Shown: positions 15,431-24,213, numbered from the stretch's first letter. The stretch: 33,896 bases of DNA from Curvibacter sp. GWA2_64_110 (GCA_001797315.1 MGPC01000009.1:1-33896); one strand, 5' to 3'. Notes: generated by a model from the sequence alone, not told the origin. Numbers and translations: made by a program.

Positions 15431-16168
15431 TCAGCCCATATGCAGACCGCCGTTGACCGAGAAGTCCGCACCGGTGGAGTAGCCACCCTCCTCCGACGCC
15501 AGCCAGGCGATGATGGAAGCGATCTCGCTCGGCTGGCCCAGGCGCTTGACGGGGATGGTGGCAACGATCTTCTCCAGCACGTCCGGGCGAATCGCCTTCA
15601 CCATGTCGGTCCCGATGTAGCCCGGGCTCACGGTGTTCACCGTCACGCCCTTGGACGCCAGTTCCTGCGCCAGCGCCATGGTGAAGCCGTGCATGCCGGC
15701 CTTGGCGGCCGAGTAGTTGGTCTGGCCGGCCTGCCCCTTTTCGCCGTTCACCGACGAGATGTTGATAATGCGGCCCCAACCGCGCTCCACCATGTCGCCC
15801 ACCACCTGTTTGGTGACGTTGAACATGGAGTTGAGGTTGGTTTCAATCACCGCGTCCCAGTCCTCACGTGTCATCTTCAAGAACATGCGGTCGCGCGTGA
15901 TGCCGGCGTTGTTGACCAGCACGTCGATACGGCCATGCTCCGCCTTGGCCTTGCCGAAGGCTTCCACCGTCGACTCCCACAAGCCGACGTTGCCGACCGA
16001 GGCGTAGAAGGTATAACCCTGTGCTTTCTGCTCATCCAGCCATTTGCTGAAGTCACGCGTCGGGCCGCAGCCGGCGATGACCTTGAAGCCTTCCTGGTGC
16101 AGGCGCTGGCAGATGGCGGTACCGATACCGCCCATGCCGCCGGTGACGTAGGCTACTTTCTGGCTCAT
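15431..16168 (-). CDS. phaB: Acetoacetyl-CoA reductase (NADPH)
   Basis: A 245-residue short-chain dehydrogenase that reduces acetoacetyl-CoA to (R)-3-hydroxybutyryl-CoA, the monomer for polyhydroxybutyrate. The N-terminal nucleotide motif is TGGMGGIG, followed by NNAGITRD. The catalytic residues are S139 (NISSVNGEKGQ), Y152 and K156 (NYSAAKAG). The NISSVNGxKGQxGQTNYSxAKAG block is typical of PhaB/PhbB. ATG 16168 has GAGGAGAG upstream. It is third in the phaC-phaA-phaB order on the minus strand, after a 103-base spacer that contains a short palindrome. A FabG role is possible, but the context settles it. Confidence 0.95.
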   Translation of the reverse strand: MSQKVAYVTGGMGGIGTAICQRLHQEGFKVIAGCGPTRDFSKWLDEQKAQGYTFYASVGNVGLWESTVEAFGKAKAEHGRIDVLVNNAGITRDRMFLKMTREDWDAVIETNLNSMFNVTKQVVGDMVERGWGRIINISSVNGEKGQAGQTNYSAAKAGMHGFTMALAQELASKGVTVNTVSPGYIGTDMVKAIRPDVLEKIVATIPVKRLGQPSEIASIIAWLASEEGGYSTGADFSVNGGLHMG

Positions 16169-16191
16169 GATGCTCTCCTCGTTGTAAAAAT

Positions 16192-16208
16192 GCTATCAAT
16201 TCAATAGC
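16192..16208. repeat. GCTAT-N7-ATAGC palindrome (copy 1)
   Basis: GCTAT-CAATTCA-ATAGC lies in the phaA-phaB spacer, 24 bases upstream of the phaB start. The same 5+7+5 layout recurs at 32505-32521, and a shorter relative occurs at 19831-19847. Confidence 0.5.
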
Positions 16209-16271
16209 TGCTCGCGCATGACCTACAAGGCCCAGCAGCCTAAAACATACTCAAACGCCAACACGCACAGT

Positions 16272-17450
16272 TCAGCGCTCGATCGTCAGCGCCACCCCCA
16301 TGCCGCCACCGATGCACAGGCTGGCAATGCCCTTCTTCGCATTGCGCCGCTGCATCTCGTGCAGCAGCGTCACCAGGATGCGACAACCGGAAGCACCGAT
16401 CGGGTGACCAATGGCAATGGCACCACCGTTCACATTCACTTTGCTCGTATCCCAGCCCATCTGCTGGTTGACGGCACAGGCCTGGGCAGCAAAGGCTTCG
16501 TTGATCTCCAGCAGGTCGAGGTCGGCCGCCTTCCAGCCGGCGCGGGCCAGCGCCTTGGTGGAGGCCGGCACCGGCCCCATGCCCATGGTGGCCGGGTCCA
16601 GCCCGCTGGTGGCAAAGCTGGCGATGCGGCCCAGCGGCTTCAAGCCCAGTGCAGCGGCTTTCTTGGCCGTCATCACCATCACGGCGGCAGCGCCGTCGTT
16701 GATGCCCGAGGCGTTGCCGGCCGTCACACCACCGGCCTTGTCGAAGGCCGGGCGCAGGCCGGCCAATGCGTCGGCACTGGTCTTGCGGTTGAGGAACTCG
16801 TCGTTCTCAAAAATCAGCGGGTCGCCCTTCTTCTGCGCAATGCTGACCGGCACGATCTCGTCCTTGAACTTGCCGGCATCCTGCGCGGCAGCGGCCTTCT
16901 GCTGGCTGGCCAACGCCAGCGCGTCCTGCATCTCGCGCGTGATGCCGTACTGCCTGGCCACGTTCTCGGCCGTGATGCCCATGTGGTACTGGTTGTAGAC
17001 GTCCCACAGGCCGTCGACGATCATGGAGTCGACCATCTTCCAGTCGCCCATGCGCTGGCCGTCGCGCGAACCGAGCAGCACGTGCGGCGAAGCGCTCATG
17101 TTCTCCTGGCCGCCGGCAATCACGATCTCGCTGTCGCCACAGGCCACGGCCTGCGCCGCCAGCATCACGGCCTTGAGGCCGGAGCCGCAGACGGCGTTGA
17201 TGGTCAACGCCGGGATTTCCTTCGGCAGGCCGCTTTTCATCAGCGCCTGACGTGCCGGGTTCTGGCCGGCACCGGCCGCCAGCACCTGGCCCATGATGAC
17301 CTCGCCCACCTGGGCCGGGTCAAGCCGGCTGCGCTCCAGCAGCGCCTTGATGACGATGGACCCGAGTTCGGTGGCCGGCGTCTTGGCCAGGGTGCCGCCG
17401 AACTTGCCGACCGCGGTGCGGGCCGCCGAAACGATGACGATGTCTTCCAT
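16272..17450 (-). CDS. phaA: Acetyl-CoA acetyltransferase (beta-ketothiolase)
   Basis: A 392-residue biosynthetic thiolase that condenses two acetyl-CoA to acetoacetyl-CoA. It has the acyl-accepting C88 (NAVCGSGLKAV), H349 (GHPIGASG) and the C379 base (CIGGGMGVAL), plus the NEAFAAQ motif. The length matches the PhaA/AtoB family. ATG 17450 has AAAGGAG upstream, and only 11 bases separate it from the phaC stop, so the two are cotranscribed. It feeds PhaB and then PhaC. Confidence 0.96.
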   Translation of the reverse strand: MEDIVIVSAARTAVGKFGGTLAKTPATELGSIVIKALLERSRLDPAQVGEVIMGQVLAAGAGQNPARQALMKSGLPKEIPALTINAVCGSGLKAVMLAAQAVACGDSEIVIAGGQENMSASPHVLLGSRDGQRMGDWKMVDSMIVDGLWDVYNQYHMGITAENVARQYGITREMQDALALASQQKAAAAQDAGKFKDEIVPVSIAQKKGDPLIFENDEFLNRKTSADALAGLRPAFDKAGGVTAGNASGINDGAAAVMVMTAKKAAALGLKPLGRIASFATSGLDPATMGMGPVPASTKALARAGWKAADLDLLEINEAFAAQACAVNQQMGWDTSKVNVNGGAIAIGHPIGASGCRILVTLLHEMQRRNAKKGIASLCIGGGMGVALTIER

Positions 17451-17461
17451 GCTGTTCTCCT

Positions 17462-19183
17462 TTATTTGGCTCGTTCCTTGACGTAGCGGCCGGGTGCCGC
17501 TTCGATCGCCTTGTACTTGCCCTTGCCGTAGGTTTTGGGTGCAGCAATTTGCTTGCCAGCCTGCGCCTTGAGCCAGGCGGCCCAGTCCGGCCACCAGCTG
17601 CCGGCGTGCTCCTGCGCTCCCTCGAGCCAGGCGTCCAGCGTCTTCGGCAGCTTGCCGTCGGGGCGCAGCCAGTGGCTGCGCTTCTTTTTCTCCGGCGGAT
17701 TGATGACGCCGGCGATGTGGCCCGAAGCCCCCATGACGAAGCACTTCTTGCCCGGCAGCACCTGGGTGGAGGCGTAGGCACCACCGATGGGCACGATGTG
17801 GTCCTCGCGTGAGCCGTAGATGTAGGCCGGGATGTCGACCTGGCGCAGGTCGATCTTCTCGCCGCACACCGTGAGCTGGCCGGGCTTGACGAGGTTGTTT
17901 TCCAGGTAGGTGTTGCGCAGGTACCAGGCGTAGAACGGGCCCGGCAGGTTGGTACTGTCGCTGTTCCAGTACAGCAGGTCGAACGGCGGCGGCGTCTCGC
18001 CCTTGAGGTAGTTGCCCACCACGTAATTCCACACCAGGTCGGTAGGCCGCAGGAAGCTGAAGGTGGAGGACAGGTCGCGCCCCTTCATCAGGCCGCCCTG
18101 CCCCATCTCCTGTTCGCGGTAGCGCACCATGCCTTCGTCGATGAAGACGTCCATGACGCCGGTCTCGGCAAAGTCGAGGAAGGTGGTGAGGAAAGTGGCG
18201 CTGTGCACGGGTTTCTCACCGCGCGCCGCCAGCACCGCCAGCGCCGTGCCCAGGATGGTGCCGCCGACGCAGAAACCCAGCGCATTGATGGTTTTGGCTC
18301 CGCTGATGGCCTGCACCACGTGGATGGCCTGGATGGCCGCGTCCTCGATGTAGTCGTCCCAGGTTTTGTGCGCCAGGCTCTCGTCCGGGTTGCTCCAGCT
18401 CACCACGAAGGTGCGGTGGCCCTGCGCCACGGCGTAGCGGATCAGCGAGTTGTCGGGCTGCAAATCGAGGATGTAGTACTTGTTGATGCACGGCGGCACC
18501 AGCAGCAGCGGCCGCTCGTACACCTTGGCCGTGAGCGGCTTGTATTCGATCAGCTGGAACAGCGCGTTCTCGAACACCACCGCGCCCTCGGTGGTGGCCA
18601 CATTGCGGCCGACCTCGAACTGGCTCTCATCGGTCATGCTCACATGGCCCTGCTGCAGGTCGTGCACCAGGTTGTGCATGCCTTTGGCAATGCTCTCGCC
18701 ATGGGTCTCGATCGCCTTTTGCTGCGCTTCGGCGTTGAGCGCCAGGAAGTTGCTCGGCGCACTGGCCGCCACCCACTGCTCCACCGCGAAGCGGATACGG
18801 GAACGTGTCTTGGCGTCGGCCTGCACGGCGTCGGCCATCTGCAGCAATAGCCGGGCATTGAGCTGGTAGGCCGCGGCCGAGAGCGCCGCCAAGGGGTTGT
18901 CGCCCCAGGCCTTGGCGGCAAAACGCTTGTCGCCGCCAGGCACGGCTGCACTGGCGCCATGCTGCAGCAACTGCCCCAGGTCATGCAGGTACTGCTGCTG
19001 CAACTGCTGCAGCTTGTCGGGGGCAATGCAGACCGGATGTTCCGGCATCGGCATGGCGGCGGCGCTGCCTTGCCCGAGGTCAAGCCCCTGAAAGGACTGG
19101 AACATCTTCATCCAGCTGTCGCCAAAGGCCTGCTGGAACTGCCGGGCCGCTTGCGCCCAGAATTCGGGAGTATCCTGTGTCAC
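17462..19183 (-). CDS. phaC: Class I poly(3-hydroxyalkanoate) synthase
   Basis: A 573-residue polymerase that joins (R)-3-hydroxyacyl-CoA into polyester on the surface of granules. The lipase-like box is LGFCVGGTILG, with nucleophile C305. The catalytic Asp lies in GSREDHIVPIGG and the His in ASGHIAGVINPP. The N-terminal ~200 residues form the class I PhaC_N region (QFEVGRNVATTEGAVVFEN). The length is that of class I enzymes, and no phaE or phaR partner is adjacent. The start codon is GTG 19183, with AAGGA six bases upstream. It leads the phaC-phaA-phaB operon. Confidence 0.96.
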   Translation of the reverse strand: MTQDTPEFWAQAARQFQQAFGDSWMKMFQSFQGLDLGQGSAAAMPMPEHPVCIAPDKLQQLQQQYLHDLGQLLQHGASAAVPGGDKRFAAKAWGDNPLAALSAAAYQLNARLLLQMADAVQADAKTRSRIRFAVEQWVAASAPSNFLALNAEAQQKAIETHGESIAKGMHNLVHDLQQGHVSMTDESQFEVGRNVATTEGAVVFENALFQLIEYKPLTAKVYERPLLLVPPCINKYYILDLQPDNSLIRYAVAQGHRTFVVSWSNPDESLAHKTWDDYIEDAAIQAIHVVQAISGAKTINALGFCVGGTILGTALAVLAARGEKPVHSATFLTTFLDFAETGVMDVFIDEGMVRYREQEMGQGGLMKGRDLSSTFSFLRPTDLVWNYVVGNYLKGETPPPFDLLYWNSDSTNLPGPFYAWYLRNTYLENNLVKPGQLTVCGEKIDLRQVDIPAYIYGSREDHIVPIGGAYASTQVLPGKKCFVMGASGHIAGVINPPEKKKRSHWLRPDGKLPKTLDAWLEGAQEHAGSWWPDWAAWLKAQAGKQIAAPKTYGKGKYKAIEAAPGRYVKERAK

Positions 19184-19268
19184 GCTCTGTCCTTGTGCTG
19201 CTGACCATCACTGTCGCCCAGTATCTCAGGCCTAGCCCTTCGAAAACCTGACAACCGTCAATAACCCC

Positions 19269-19601
19269 ATGTTCCCGATACTGATTGCCATCGGCTGGCT
19301 TTACGTTGCCCTGATGATGGCCGTGGCCGAAGCCACCAACACCACCGGCACCGTGCTGGGTGCGCTCATCACCTTTGTACTCTATGGCGTGGGCCCGGTG
19401 GCATTGGTGCTTTACCTGATGGGTGCACCAGGACGGCGCCAGGCACGCAAGACGCGTGAAGCCGCCGAACTGGCAGCCTGGCGTGCCGCCCAGCAGCCAA
19501 CGCCACCCGAAGCGGAACCGAGCGGGACCGGCTCAGGCCAGCCAGACGCAGGCAGCCATGCGGCCGCTGACGCCGTCGCGCCGGTGCGAAAAGAACCGTG
19601 A
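19269..19601 (+). CDS. Small two-helix membrane protein, function unknown
   Basis: 110 residues: two hydrophobic helices (FPILIAIGWLYVALMMAVAE and ALITFVLYGVGPVALVLYLMG), then a basic RRQARKTR cluster and a hydrophilic Ala/Pro/Glu-rich tail. I do not recognise a named family. It is divergent from phaC (85 bases between starts), and its last 69 bases overlap, tail to tail, the end of the laccase-domain gene on the other strand. That overlap covers only the low-complexity tail. Start ATG 19269 has no strong ribosome site. Confidence 0.6.
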   Translation: MFPILIAIGWLYVALMMAVAEATNTTGTVLGALITFVLYGVGPVALVLYLMGAPGRRQARKTREAAELAAWRAAQQPTPPEAEPSGTGSGQPDAGSHAAADAVAPVRKEP

Positions 19602-20333
19602 CGGGTTGCTCGCCGTGCACCAGGCGCGGCTGCCGTCATTGCCATCGACCTGGGTAATCCCCAGCGCCGCCAGCCGCTGACGTGCCAAGGCAGGCAGATC
19701 GGCCAGCCACTTGCCCGCCGCTGCGGCCGGACGGAAGCAACTGACGGCCTGCGGGTCGTGCACCTCGAAGGCGGCTTTGACTTCAGACCCGACTTCGAAG
19801 GCCTCCGGCCCGATGCAGGGGCCCAGCCACGCTATTATTTTTGTAGCTATTGGCGCAGATGGATCAAAGCCTGGAGTCGAAAAATGCTTGCAAATCGCCT
19901 CCAGAACGCCCACGCCGCCCACACCGGCCAGGCCACGCCAGCCGGCATGCGCCGCAGCCACGAAGCTGCCCTGCATGTCGGTGAACAGCACCGGCAGGCA
20001 ATCGGCCACCATGATGGTGCAGGCCACGCCACGCTCGCGCGTGAAGCAGGCATCGGCCTCGGTCCCGTGGGCGGTGTGCGGGTCCAGCGCCACCACGCCG
20101 CTGCCGTGCACCTGCGACAGGAACACCGGCCGTGTCTGGATGGCCTCGTGCAGCAGGGCGCGGTTGGCGCCCACCGCCAGGATGTCGTCACCCACATGGT
20201 CACCGAGGTTGAGGCTGTCGTAAGGCGCCACCGAACGGCCGCCGGCGCGCGTAGTACAAACAGCCCGCACAGCGGCCGGCGCCGGCCACTGCGGAACCAG
20301 CCAGTCAGGGTGCATGCCGGGCTGAGCAGCCAC
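19533..20333 (-). CDS. pgeF: Peptidoglycan editing factor / laccase-domain protein
   Basis: A 266-residue YfiH/DUF152-type protein. Members act as copper- or zinc-linked polyphenol oxidases or purine nucleosidases, and in E. coli YfiH edits mis-made UDP-MurNAc peptides. The metal-site residues are visible: His in SQVHGSGV, Cys in ADCLPVLF and His in AHAGWRGL. The conserved LGPCIGPEAFEVG and the terminal FFSHRRDGVSGRMAA are also present. The start is GTG 20333, with GAGG seven bases upstream, two bases past the isomerase stop, so the two genes form one unit. Residues ~145-170 are locally AT-rich and include an in-frame copy of a short palindromic repeat. Confidence 0.9.
   Translation of the reverse strand: MAAQPGMHPDWLVPQWPAPAAVRAVCTTRAGGRSVAPYDSLNLGDHVGDDILAVGANRALLHEAIQTRPVFLSQVHGSGVVALDPHTAHGTEADACFTRERGVACTIMVADCLPVLFTDMQGSFVAAAHAGWRGLAGVGGVGVLEAICKHFSTPGFDPSAPIATKIIAWLGPCIGPEAFEVGSEVKAAFEVHDPQAVSCFRPAAAAGKWLADLPALARQRLAALGITQVDGNDGSRAWCTASNPSRFFSHRRDGVSGRMAACVWLA
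19831..19847. repeat. GCTA...TAGC palindrome inside pgeF (relative of the GCTAT repeat)
   Basis: GCTATTATTTTTGTAGC (4-bp outer arms) is an AT-rich island within GC-rich coding sequence. On the minus strand it encodes part of APIATKIIAW of the laccase-domain protein. Similar in composition to the palindromes at 16192 and 32505. Confidence 0.35.
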
Positions 20334-20335
20334 GA

Positions 20336-21001
20336 TCAGGCCTCGTTGTCGGGGCAGTGGGCCGGCTGGGCCTGCTGGAAGGCCAGCAGCCGCATGCAGG
20401 CGTCAAACACCGCCATGGTCAGCGGCAGGCCGTCGAGGTTCACGTCGAAGCGCTTGCCGTTGAAGATCTGCGGCACCAGGCAGCAATCGGCCAGCGTGGG
20501 CGCATCACCCCAGCAGTAGACCGAGGGCTTGAGTCCGGCCTGCCGGCGCTGCGCATCCAGCGTGACGAGTTGACGCTCGAAGCTCTCCAGCCCCACGCGC
20601 ACCCAATGGCGGTACCAGGTGTTCTTGGCCTCGTCCTCCACCTTGAGTTCACGTACCAGGTACTTGAGCACACGCAGGTTGTTGAGCGGGTGGATTTCGC
20701 AGGCGATCATCTGGGCCAGCGCCCGCACCTTGGCACGGCCGAGCGCATCGGCCGGCATCAGCGGCGGCTGCGGATGGGTTTCGTCCAGGTACTCGATGAT
20801 GGCCATGGACTGCGACAGGTGCTCGCCATCGACATCCAGCAGCGGCACCAGGCCATCGGCCGAAATACCGGTGTACTCCGGCAGCTTGTGGTCGCCACGC
20901 GCCAGGTGCACCGGGAGGTACTCGTAACTCAGCCCCTTGAGGGCCAACGCGATGCGCACGCGAAAAGAGGCGGAGGAACGAAAGTAGTTGTGCAGCTTCA
21001 T
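20336..21001 (-). CDS. maiA: Zeta-class GST: maleylpyruvate (or maleylacetoacetate) isomerase
   Basis: A 221-residue glutathione S-transferase of the zeta class. The N-terminal MKLHNYFRSSASFRVRIALALKG carries the Ser-rich glutathione motif; ISADGLVPLLDVDG and QSMAIIEYLDE complete the thioredoxin domain, and GDAPTLADCCLVPQI is the typical C-terminal block. Such enzymes convert maleylacetoacetate to fumarylacetoacetate or, in gentisate pathways (NagL), maleylpyruvate to fumarylpyruvate. With gentisate dioxygenase and a fumarylpyruvate hydrolase-like gene within 2 kb, maleylpyruvate isomerase is the more likely role. I chose ATG 21001 from family length. It is divergent from the ABM gene, with a large inverted repeat between, and pgeF follows two bases later. 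Confidence 0.88.
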   Translation of the reverse strand: MKLHNYFRSSASFRVRIALALKGLSYEYLPVHLARGDHKLPEYTGISADGLVPLLDVDGEHLSQSMAIIEYLDETHPQPPLMPADALGRAKVRALAQMIACEIHPLNNLRVLKYLVRELKVEDEAKNTWYRHWVRVGLESFERQLVTLDAQRRQAGLKPSVYCWGDAPTLADCCLVPQIFNGKRFDVNLDGLPLTMAVFDACMRLLAFQQAQPAHCPDNEA

Positions 21002-21038
21002 GCGCCAAAGGATAAACCGAAACACCCGGCCGGTCGCC

Positions 21039-21063
21039 GTCTAGCGCGCGCAGCGCGCTAGAC
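21039..21063. promoter_or_regulatory. 11-bp perfect inverted repeat between divergent maiA and ABM genes
   Basis: GTCTAGCGCGC, spacer GCA, then GCGCGCTAGAC. It starts 38 bases before the maiA start and ends 27 bases before the ABM start, so it could serve as operator for both or as a leader hairpin. Confidence 0.45.
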
Positions 21064-21089
21064 TTCCTCCCTTTTCAGGAGCCCCTCAC

Positions 21090-21392
21090 ATGATTCTCGA
21101 ACTCGCCGACATCCGCATCCATGCCGACCAGCAGGCCGCCTTTGACGAAGCCATCCAGCGCGGACTGCAATCCGTGATCGGTCAGGCCCAAGGTTTTCGC
21201 GGCTTCAAGGTCAACAAGGGCATTGAGCACCCGGAGCGCTACGTCTTGATGATTTTCTGGGACACGCTGGAAGACCACACGGTGCACTTCCGCCAGTCGC
21301 CCGCCTTCACCGAATGGCGCGCCATTGTGGGCCCATTTTTCGCGGCCCCGCCGGTGGTGGAGCACTTCGAGCTGCTGGCGAAGTCAGCCTGA
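21090..21392 (+). CDS. Antibiotic biosynthesis monooxygenase (ABM)-domain protein
   Basis: A 100-residue small cytoplasmic protein with a dimeric alpha/beta barrel fold of the ABM type (PF03992-like). It has ADIRIHADQQAAFDEAI, then GFRGFKVNKGIEHPERYVLMIFWDTLEDH with the family's F-W-x-s-x-e-d-H pattern, and a C-terminal VEHFELL strand. AGGAG lies nine bases before ATG 21090. Members include cofactor-free monooxygenases of quinol-like substrates, but many have no known activity. Its stop overlaps the end of the MarR gene by nine bases. Confidence 0.8.
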   Translation: MILELADIRIHADQQAAFDEAIQRGLQSVIGQAQGFRGFKVNKGIEHPERYVLMIFWDTLEDHTVHFRQSPAFTEWRAIVGPFFAAPPVVEHFELLAKSA

Positions 21393-21830
21393 AGTGCCGG
21401 CCTCATGGCCGGAGACCAGGCGCTCGAGCAAAGCCACGAACTGGCCCCGTTCCGCCCGACCCAGCGGCCCGAGGATGCGGGTCTGCGCCCTCGCCACGGC
21501 ACGCTTCATGCGCTGCACCGTCTCTTCGCCGGCTGGCGTCACCCACAGCAACTTGCGGCGTCGGTCCCGCGCGTCCGGCTCGCGCCGCACCCAGCCCTTG
21601 GCCTCCAGCCGGCCGATGACCGAGCCGGAGGTGGCGGCATCGAAAGCCACCCGCCCGGCCAGCGTCACCTGATCCACGCCGGGCGTGTCCATCAGCGCGT
21701 TGAGGATCGCAAACTGCACCGGCGTCACGTCGAACCCTGCGGTTTCCTCCATGAACACCGCATAGGCAAACTGGTGCGCGCGCCGGATCAGGTGGCCGGG
21801 GGCATGCTTGAAATCGACGCTCTTGCTCAT
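21384..21830 (-). CDS. MarR-family transcriptional regulator
   Basis: A 148-residue winged-helix dimer-type regulator. The N-terminal helix is LIRRAHQFAYAVFMEE; the HTH reads QVTLAGRVAFDAATSGSVIGRLEAKGWV, followed by the wing RREPDARDRRRKLLWVTPAG, whose D-x-R-x-R-R pattern is diagnostic. It is divergent from the gentisate dioxygenase gene with a 100-base shared spacer, the usual arrangement for a MarR repressor that controls an aromatic pathway and responds to its substrate. The effector is not known. Confidence 0.92.
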   Translation of the reverse strand: MSKSVDFKHAPGHLIRRAHQFAYAVFMEETAGFDVTPVQFAILNALMDTPGVDQVTLAGRVAFDAATSGSVIGRLEAKGWVRREPDARDRRRKLLWVTPAGEETVQRMKRAVARAQTRILGPLGRAERGQFVALLERLVSGHEAGTSG

Positions 21831-21930
21831 GGCAGCAGTGTAGACGCCCGCCGATCGGGTTTTCCCGGTGGCCGAGCGCGCAAATAATATGCATGCTTAG
21901 CAAAACAGACAACCCGAGGAAACCCAGGCC
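21831..21930. promoter_or_regulatory. Divergent control region marR / gentisate dioxygenase
   Basis: A 100-base spacer with an AT-rich core AATAATATGCATGCTTAG (21883-21900) that contains the overlapping dyads ATGCAT and GCATGC. This is a plausible MarR operator overlapping the -10 of the dioxygenase gene. No exact consensus promoter was identified. Confidence 0.35.
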
Positions 21931-23022
21931 ATGACAACCCCAGGCCCCGACCTGCAGGCCCGGCGCCAGCAACTCTACCGCGACATGTCGCCGCTGAACC
22001 TGACGCCGCTGTGGGAGGTGCTGCATGCCCTGGTACCGCCGCAGCCGGCGTCGCCTTGCGTGCCGGCGCTGTGGCGATACGAGCAGGTCAAGCCATTCCT
22101 GCAGCGCGCCGGCGCGGCCATCACAGCCGAAGAAGCGGTGCGCCGCGTGCTGATCCTGGAGAACCCGGCGCTACGCGGCCAGTCGGCCGTGACACAGTCG
22201 CTCTACGCCGGCCTGCAGCTGATCCTGCCGGGTGAAGTGGCGCCCAGTCACCGCCACACGCAAAGCGCGTTGCGCTTCATCGTCGAAGGCAGCGGTGCCT
22301 ACACCGCGGTCGACGGCGAGCGCACCACCATGCACCCGGGCGACTTCATCATCACGCCGAGCTGGACCTGGCACGACCACGGCCACCCTGGCCGCGCGCC
22401 TTCCGATCCGCATGGCAACGAGGTGGACGAACCGGTGGTCTGGCTCGACGGACTGGACATTCCGATGATCCGCTTCTTCGATGCCGGCTTCGCTGAAAAC
22501 GGCAGCGTGAAATCGCAGGCCCTCACCCGGCCCGAAGGCACCAGCTTCGCGCGCTACGGCCACAACATGGCACCGGTGCGCGGCGACGCCCCCTTCGGTG
22601 CCACCTCGCCCGTCTTCAGCTATCCCTACGCGCGCAGCCGCGAGGCGTTGCACCAGCTGGAGCGCAGCGCGCCGCTCGACCCCTGGGACGGCTTCAAGCT
22701 GCGCTACGTCAATCCGGCCACCGGCGGCTCGCCGATGCCGACCATGGCCACCTTCATGCAGCACCTGCCGGCCGGCTTCGCTGGGAAAGCCTGGCGCCAG
22801 ACCGACGGCGCCGTCTACAGCGTGGTGGAGGGGCGGGGAATTGCGTATATCGAGGGCCCTGCCGGTCCGGTACGATTTGACTTTGAAGCACGCGACCATT
22901 TCGTCGTACCGTCCTGGCAGGCCGTGCGCCTGCAGTCCGACACGGGCTGCGTGCTGTTCAGTTTCTCAGACCGTCCGGTGCACCTGGCCCTGGGCATCCA
23001 CAAGGAAGAAAGAATTTCATGA
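21931..23022 (+). CDS. Gentisate 1,2-dioxygenase
   Basis: A 363-residue bicupin ring-cleavage enzyme that opens gentisate between carbons 1 and 2 to give maleylpyruvate, using Fe(II). The first cupin has the metal ligands H107 and H109 ([13 protein letters not shown]) and H148 ([11 protein letters not shown]). The second cupin ([13 protein letters not shown]...[12 protein letters not shown]...[11 protein letters not shown]) is present but poorer in His, as usual. The length matches the family. The enzyme lies upstream of, and overlaps by four bases, the hydrolase gene that acts two steps later. The divergent MarR gene probably regulates it. 1-Hydroxy-2-naphthoate or salicylate 1,2-dioxygenases are close relatives and cannot be excluded. 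Confidence 0.9.
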   Translation: MTTPGPDLQARRQQLYRDMSPLNLTPLWEVLHALVPPQPASPCVPALWRYEQVKPFLQRAGAAITAEEAVRRVLILENPALRGQSAVTQSLYAGLQLILPGEVAPSHRHTQSALRFIVEGSGAYTAVDGERTTMHPGDFIITPSWTWHDHGHPGRAPSDPHGNEVDEPVVWLDGLDIPMIRFFDAGFAENGSVKSQALTRPEGTSFARYGHNMAPVRGDAPFGATSPVFSYPYARSREALHQLERSAPLDPWDGFKLRYVNPATGGSPMPTMATFMQHLPAGFAGKAWRQTDGAVYSVVEGRGIAYIEGPAGPVRFDFEARDHFVVPSWQAVRLQSDTGCVLFSFSDRPVHLALGIHKEERIS

Positions 23023-23714
23023 GCTACGTCATCACGCCACCCGCACAGGTCTCCGTGCCCGTGGTCGGCAGCAAGGATCGTTTTCCGGTCAACCGGGTCT
23101 ACTGCGTGGGCCGCAACTACGTAGAGCACGCCAAGGAAATGGGCTTCACCGGCCGTGAACCGCCTTTCTTCTTCATCAAGCCGGCCGACACCTGCCTGGT
23201 GCTGGAAGCCGGCCAGACCGGCACCCTGCACTACCCGAGCCTGACCAAGGACTTCCACCACGAGATCGAACTGGTGGCCTGCATCGGTGTCGGCGGCAAG
23301 AACATCAAGGCGGCAGACGCCAAGAAACACATCTACGGCTATGCCGTCGGCCTGGACATGACGCGCCGTGACCTGCAGGGCGAACAGAAGAAACTCGGCC
23401 GCCCCTGGTGCATCGGCAAGACCTTTGACGAAGCCGCTCCCATCGGCCCCATCACCCCGGTGGCTCAGGCCGGAGATGTGGAGAACGCCGAGATCTACGT
23501 GCAAGTCAACGGCCAGGACCGCCAGCGCAGCACCGTCACCAAGCTGATCTGGAACATCGGCGAGATCATCGAGCACCTGACGACCGCCTGGGAACTCAAA
23601 CCCGGCGACCTGATCTACACCGGCACGCCCGAAGGCGTGGCGGCTGTGCTGCCGGGCGATACCCTGAGCGGCGGCGTGGCCGGGCTGGAGCCGATCACGC
23701 TCAAGGTGGTCTGA
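23019..23714 (+). CDS. Fumarylacetoacetate hydrolase-family protein, probable fumarylpyruvate hydrolase
   Basis: 231 residues of the FAH fold. It has [16 protein letters not shown], the metal-binding [25 protein letters not shown] and [14 protein letters not shown]. The acidic ligands and the lysine-bearing AFDEAAP-type segment ([13 protein letters not shown]) are in place. In a gentisate pathway it would split fumarylpyruvate into fumarate and pyruvate (NagK-type). The ATG overlaps the dioxygenase stop (ATGA), so the two are coupled. Short FAH proteins also act as acylpyruvases, so the assignment relies on context. Confidence 0.87.
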   Translation: MSYVITPPAQVSVPVVGSKDRFPVNRVYCVGRNYVEHAKEMGFTGREPPFFFIKPADTCLVLEAGQTGTLHYPSLTKDFHHEIELVACIGVGGKNIKAADAKKHIYGYAVGLDMTRRDLQGEQKKLGRPWCIGKTFDEAAPIGPITPVAQAGDVENAEIYVQVNGQDRQRSTVTKLIWNIGEIIEHLTTAWELKPGDLIYTGTPEGVAAVLPGDTLSGGVAGLEPITLKVV

Positions 23715-23733
23715 CCCCGCCCAGCCTTCGACA

Positions 23734-24213
23734 ATGCTGAAGATGCTTGAGAAACTGGCGCAGTTCTGCGCCATTCTGGCCGGCCTGCTGCTCACCACCA
23801 TCACGCTGATGACCTGCGCCAGCGTGCTCGGCCGCAACACCACGGGCGCCACGCTGGTCGGCGACTTCGAGTTGACGGGCGTGGCCGCAGGCGCCGCCAT
23901 TGCGCTGTTCATGCCCTGGTGCCAGCTCAAGCGCGGCAACATCATCGTCGACTTCTTCACCACCCGCGCCAGCGCCCGCACGACCGACGTGCTGGACCGG
24001 CTGGGCGCCTTGCTGCTGGCCCTGGCCATGGCGCTGCTGACCTGGCGCACGGCATTGGGCGGGCTGAGCGCCTACGACACGCAATCGGCCACCATGATGC
24101 TGGGTTTCCCCGAATGGATCGCCTACAGCTTCATGGTGCCGCCGCTGGCGCTGACCGCGCTGATCGGACTGTGGCAAACCCTGTGCGGCTTCGAAGCCGA
24201 GGCTCACACATGA
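23734..24213 (+). CDS. TRAP transporter small membrane subunit (DctQ type)
   Basis: A 159-residue protein with four hydrophobic helices and the DctQ hallmarks: a conserved helix-1 region (FCAILAGLLLTTITLMTCASVLGR), GDFELTGVAAGAAIALFMPW, and RGNIIVDFFT between helices 2 and 3. It pairs with the large subunit that begins in its stop codon (ATGA overlap). It follows the FAH-family gene by 19 bases, so transport and catabolism are probably cotranscribed. The ribosome site is weak. Confidence 0.88.
   Translation: MLKMLEKLAQFCAILAGLLLTTITLMTCASVLGRNTTGATLVGDFELTGVAAGAAIALFMPWCQLKRGNIIVDFFTTRASARTTDVLDRLGALLLALAMALLTWRTALGGLSAYDTQSATMMLGFPEWIAYSFMVPPLALTALIGLWQTLCGFEAEAHT

Noticed and set aside
16218-17486. 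422-codon plus-strand frame opposite phaA
   Set aside because: Antisense of an unambiguous thiolase; no recognisable motif.
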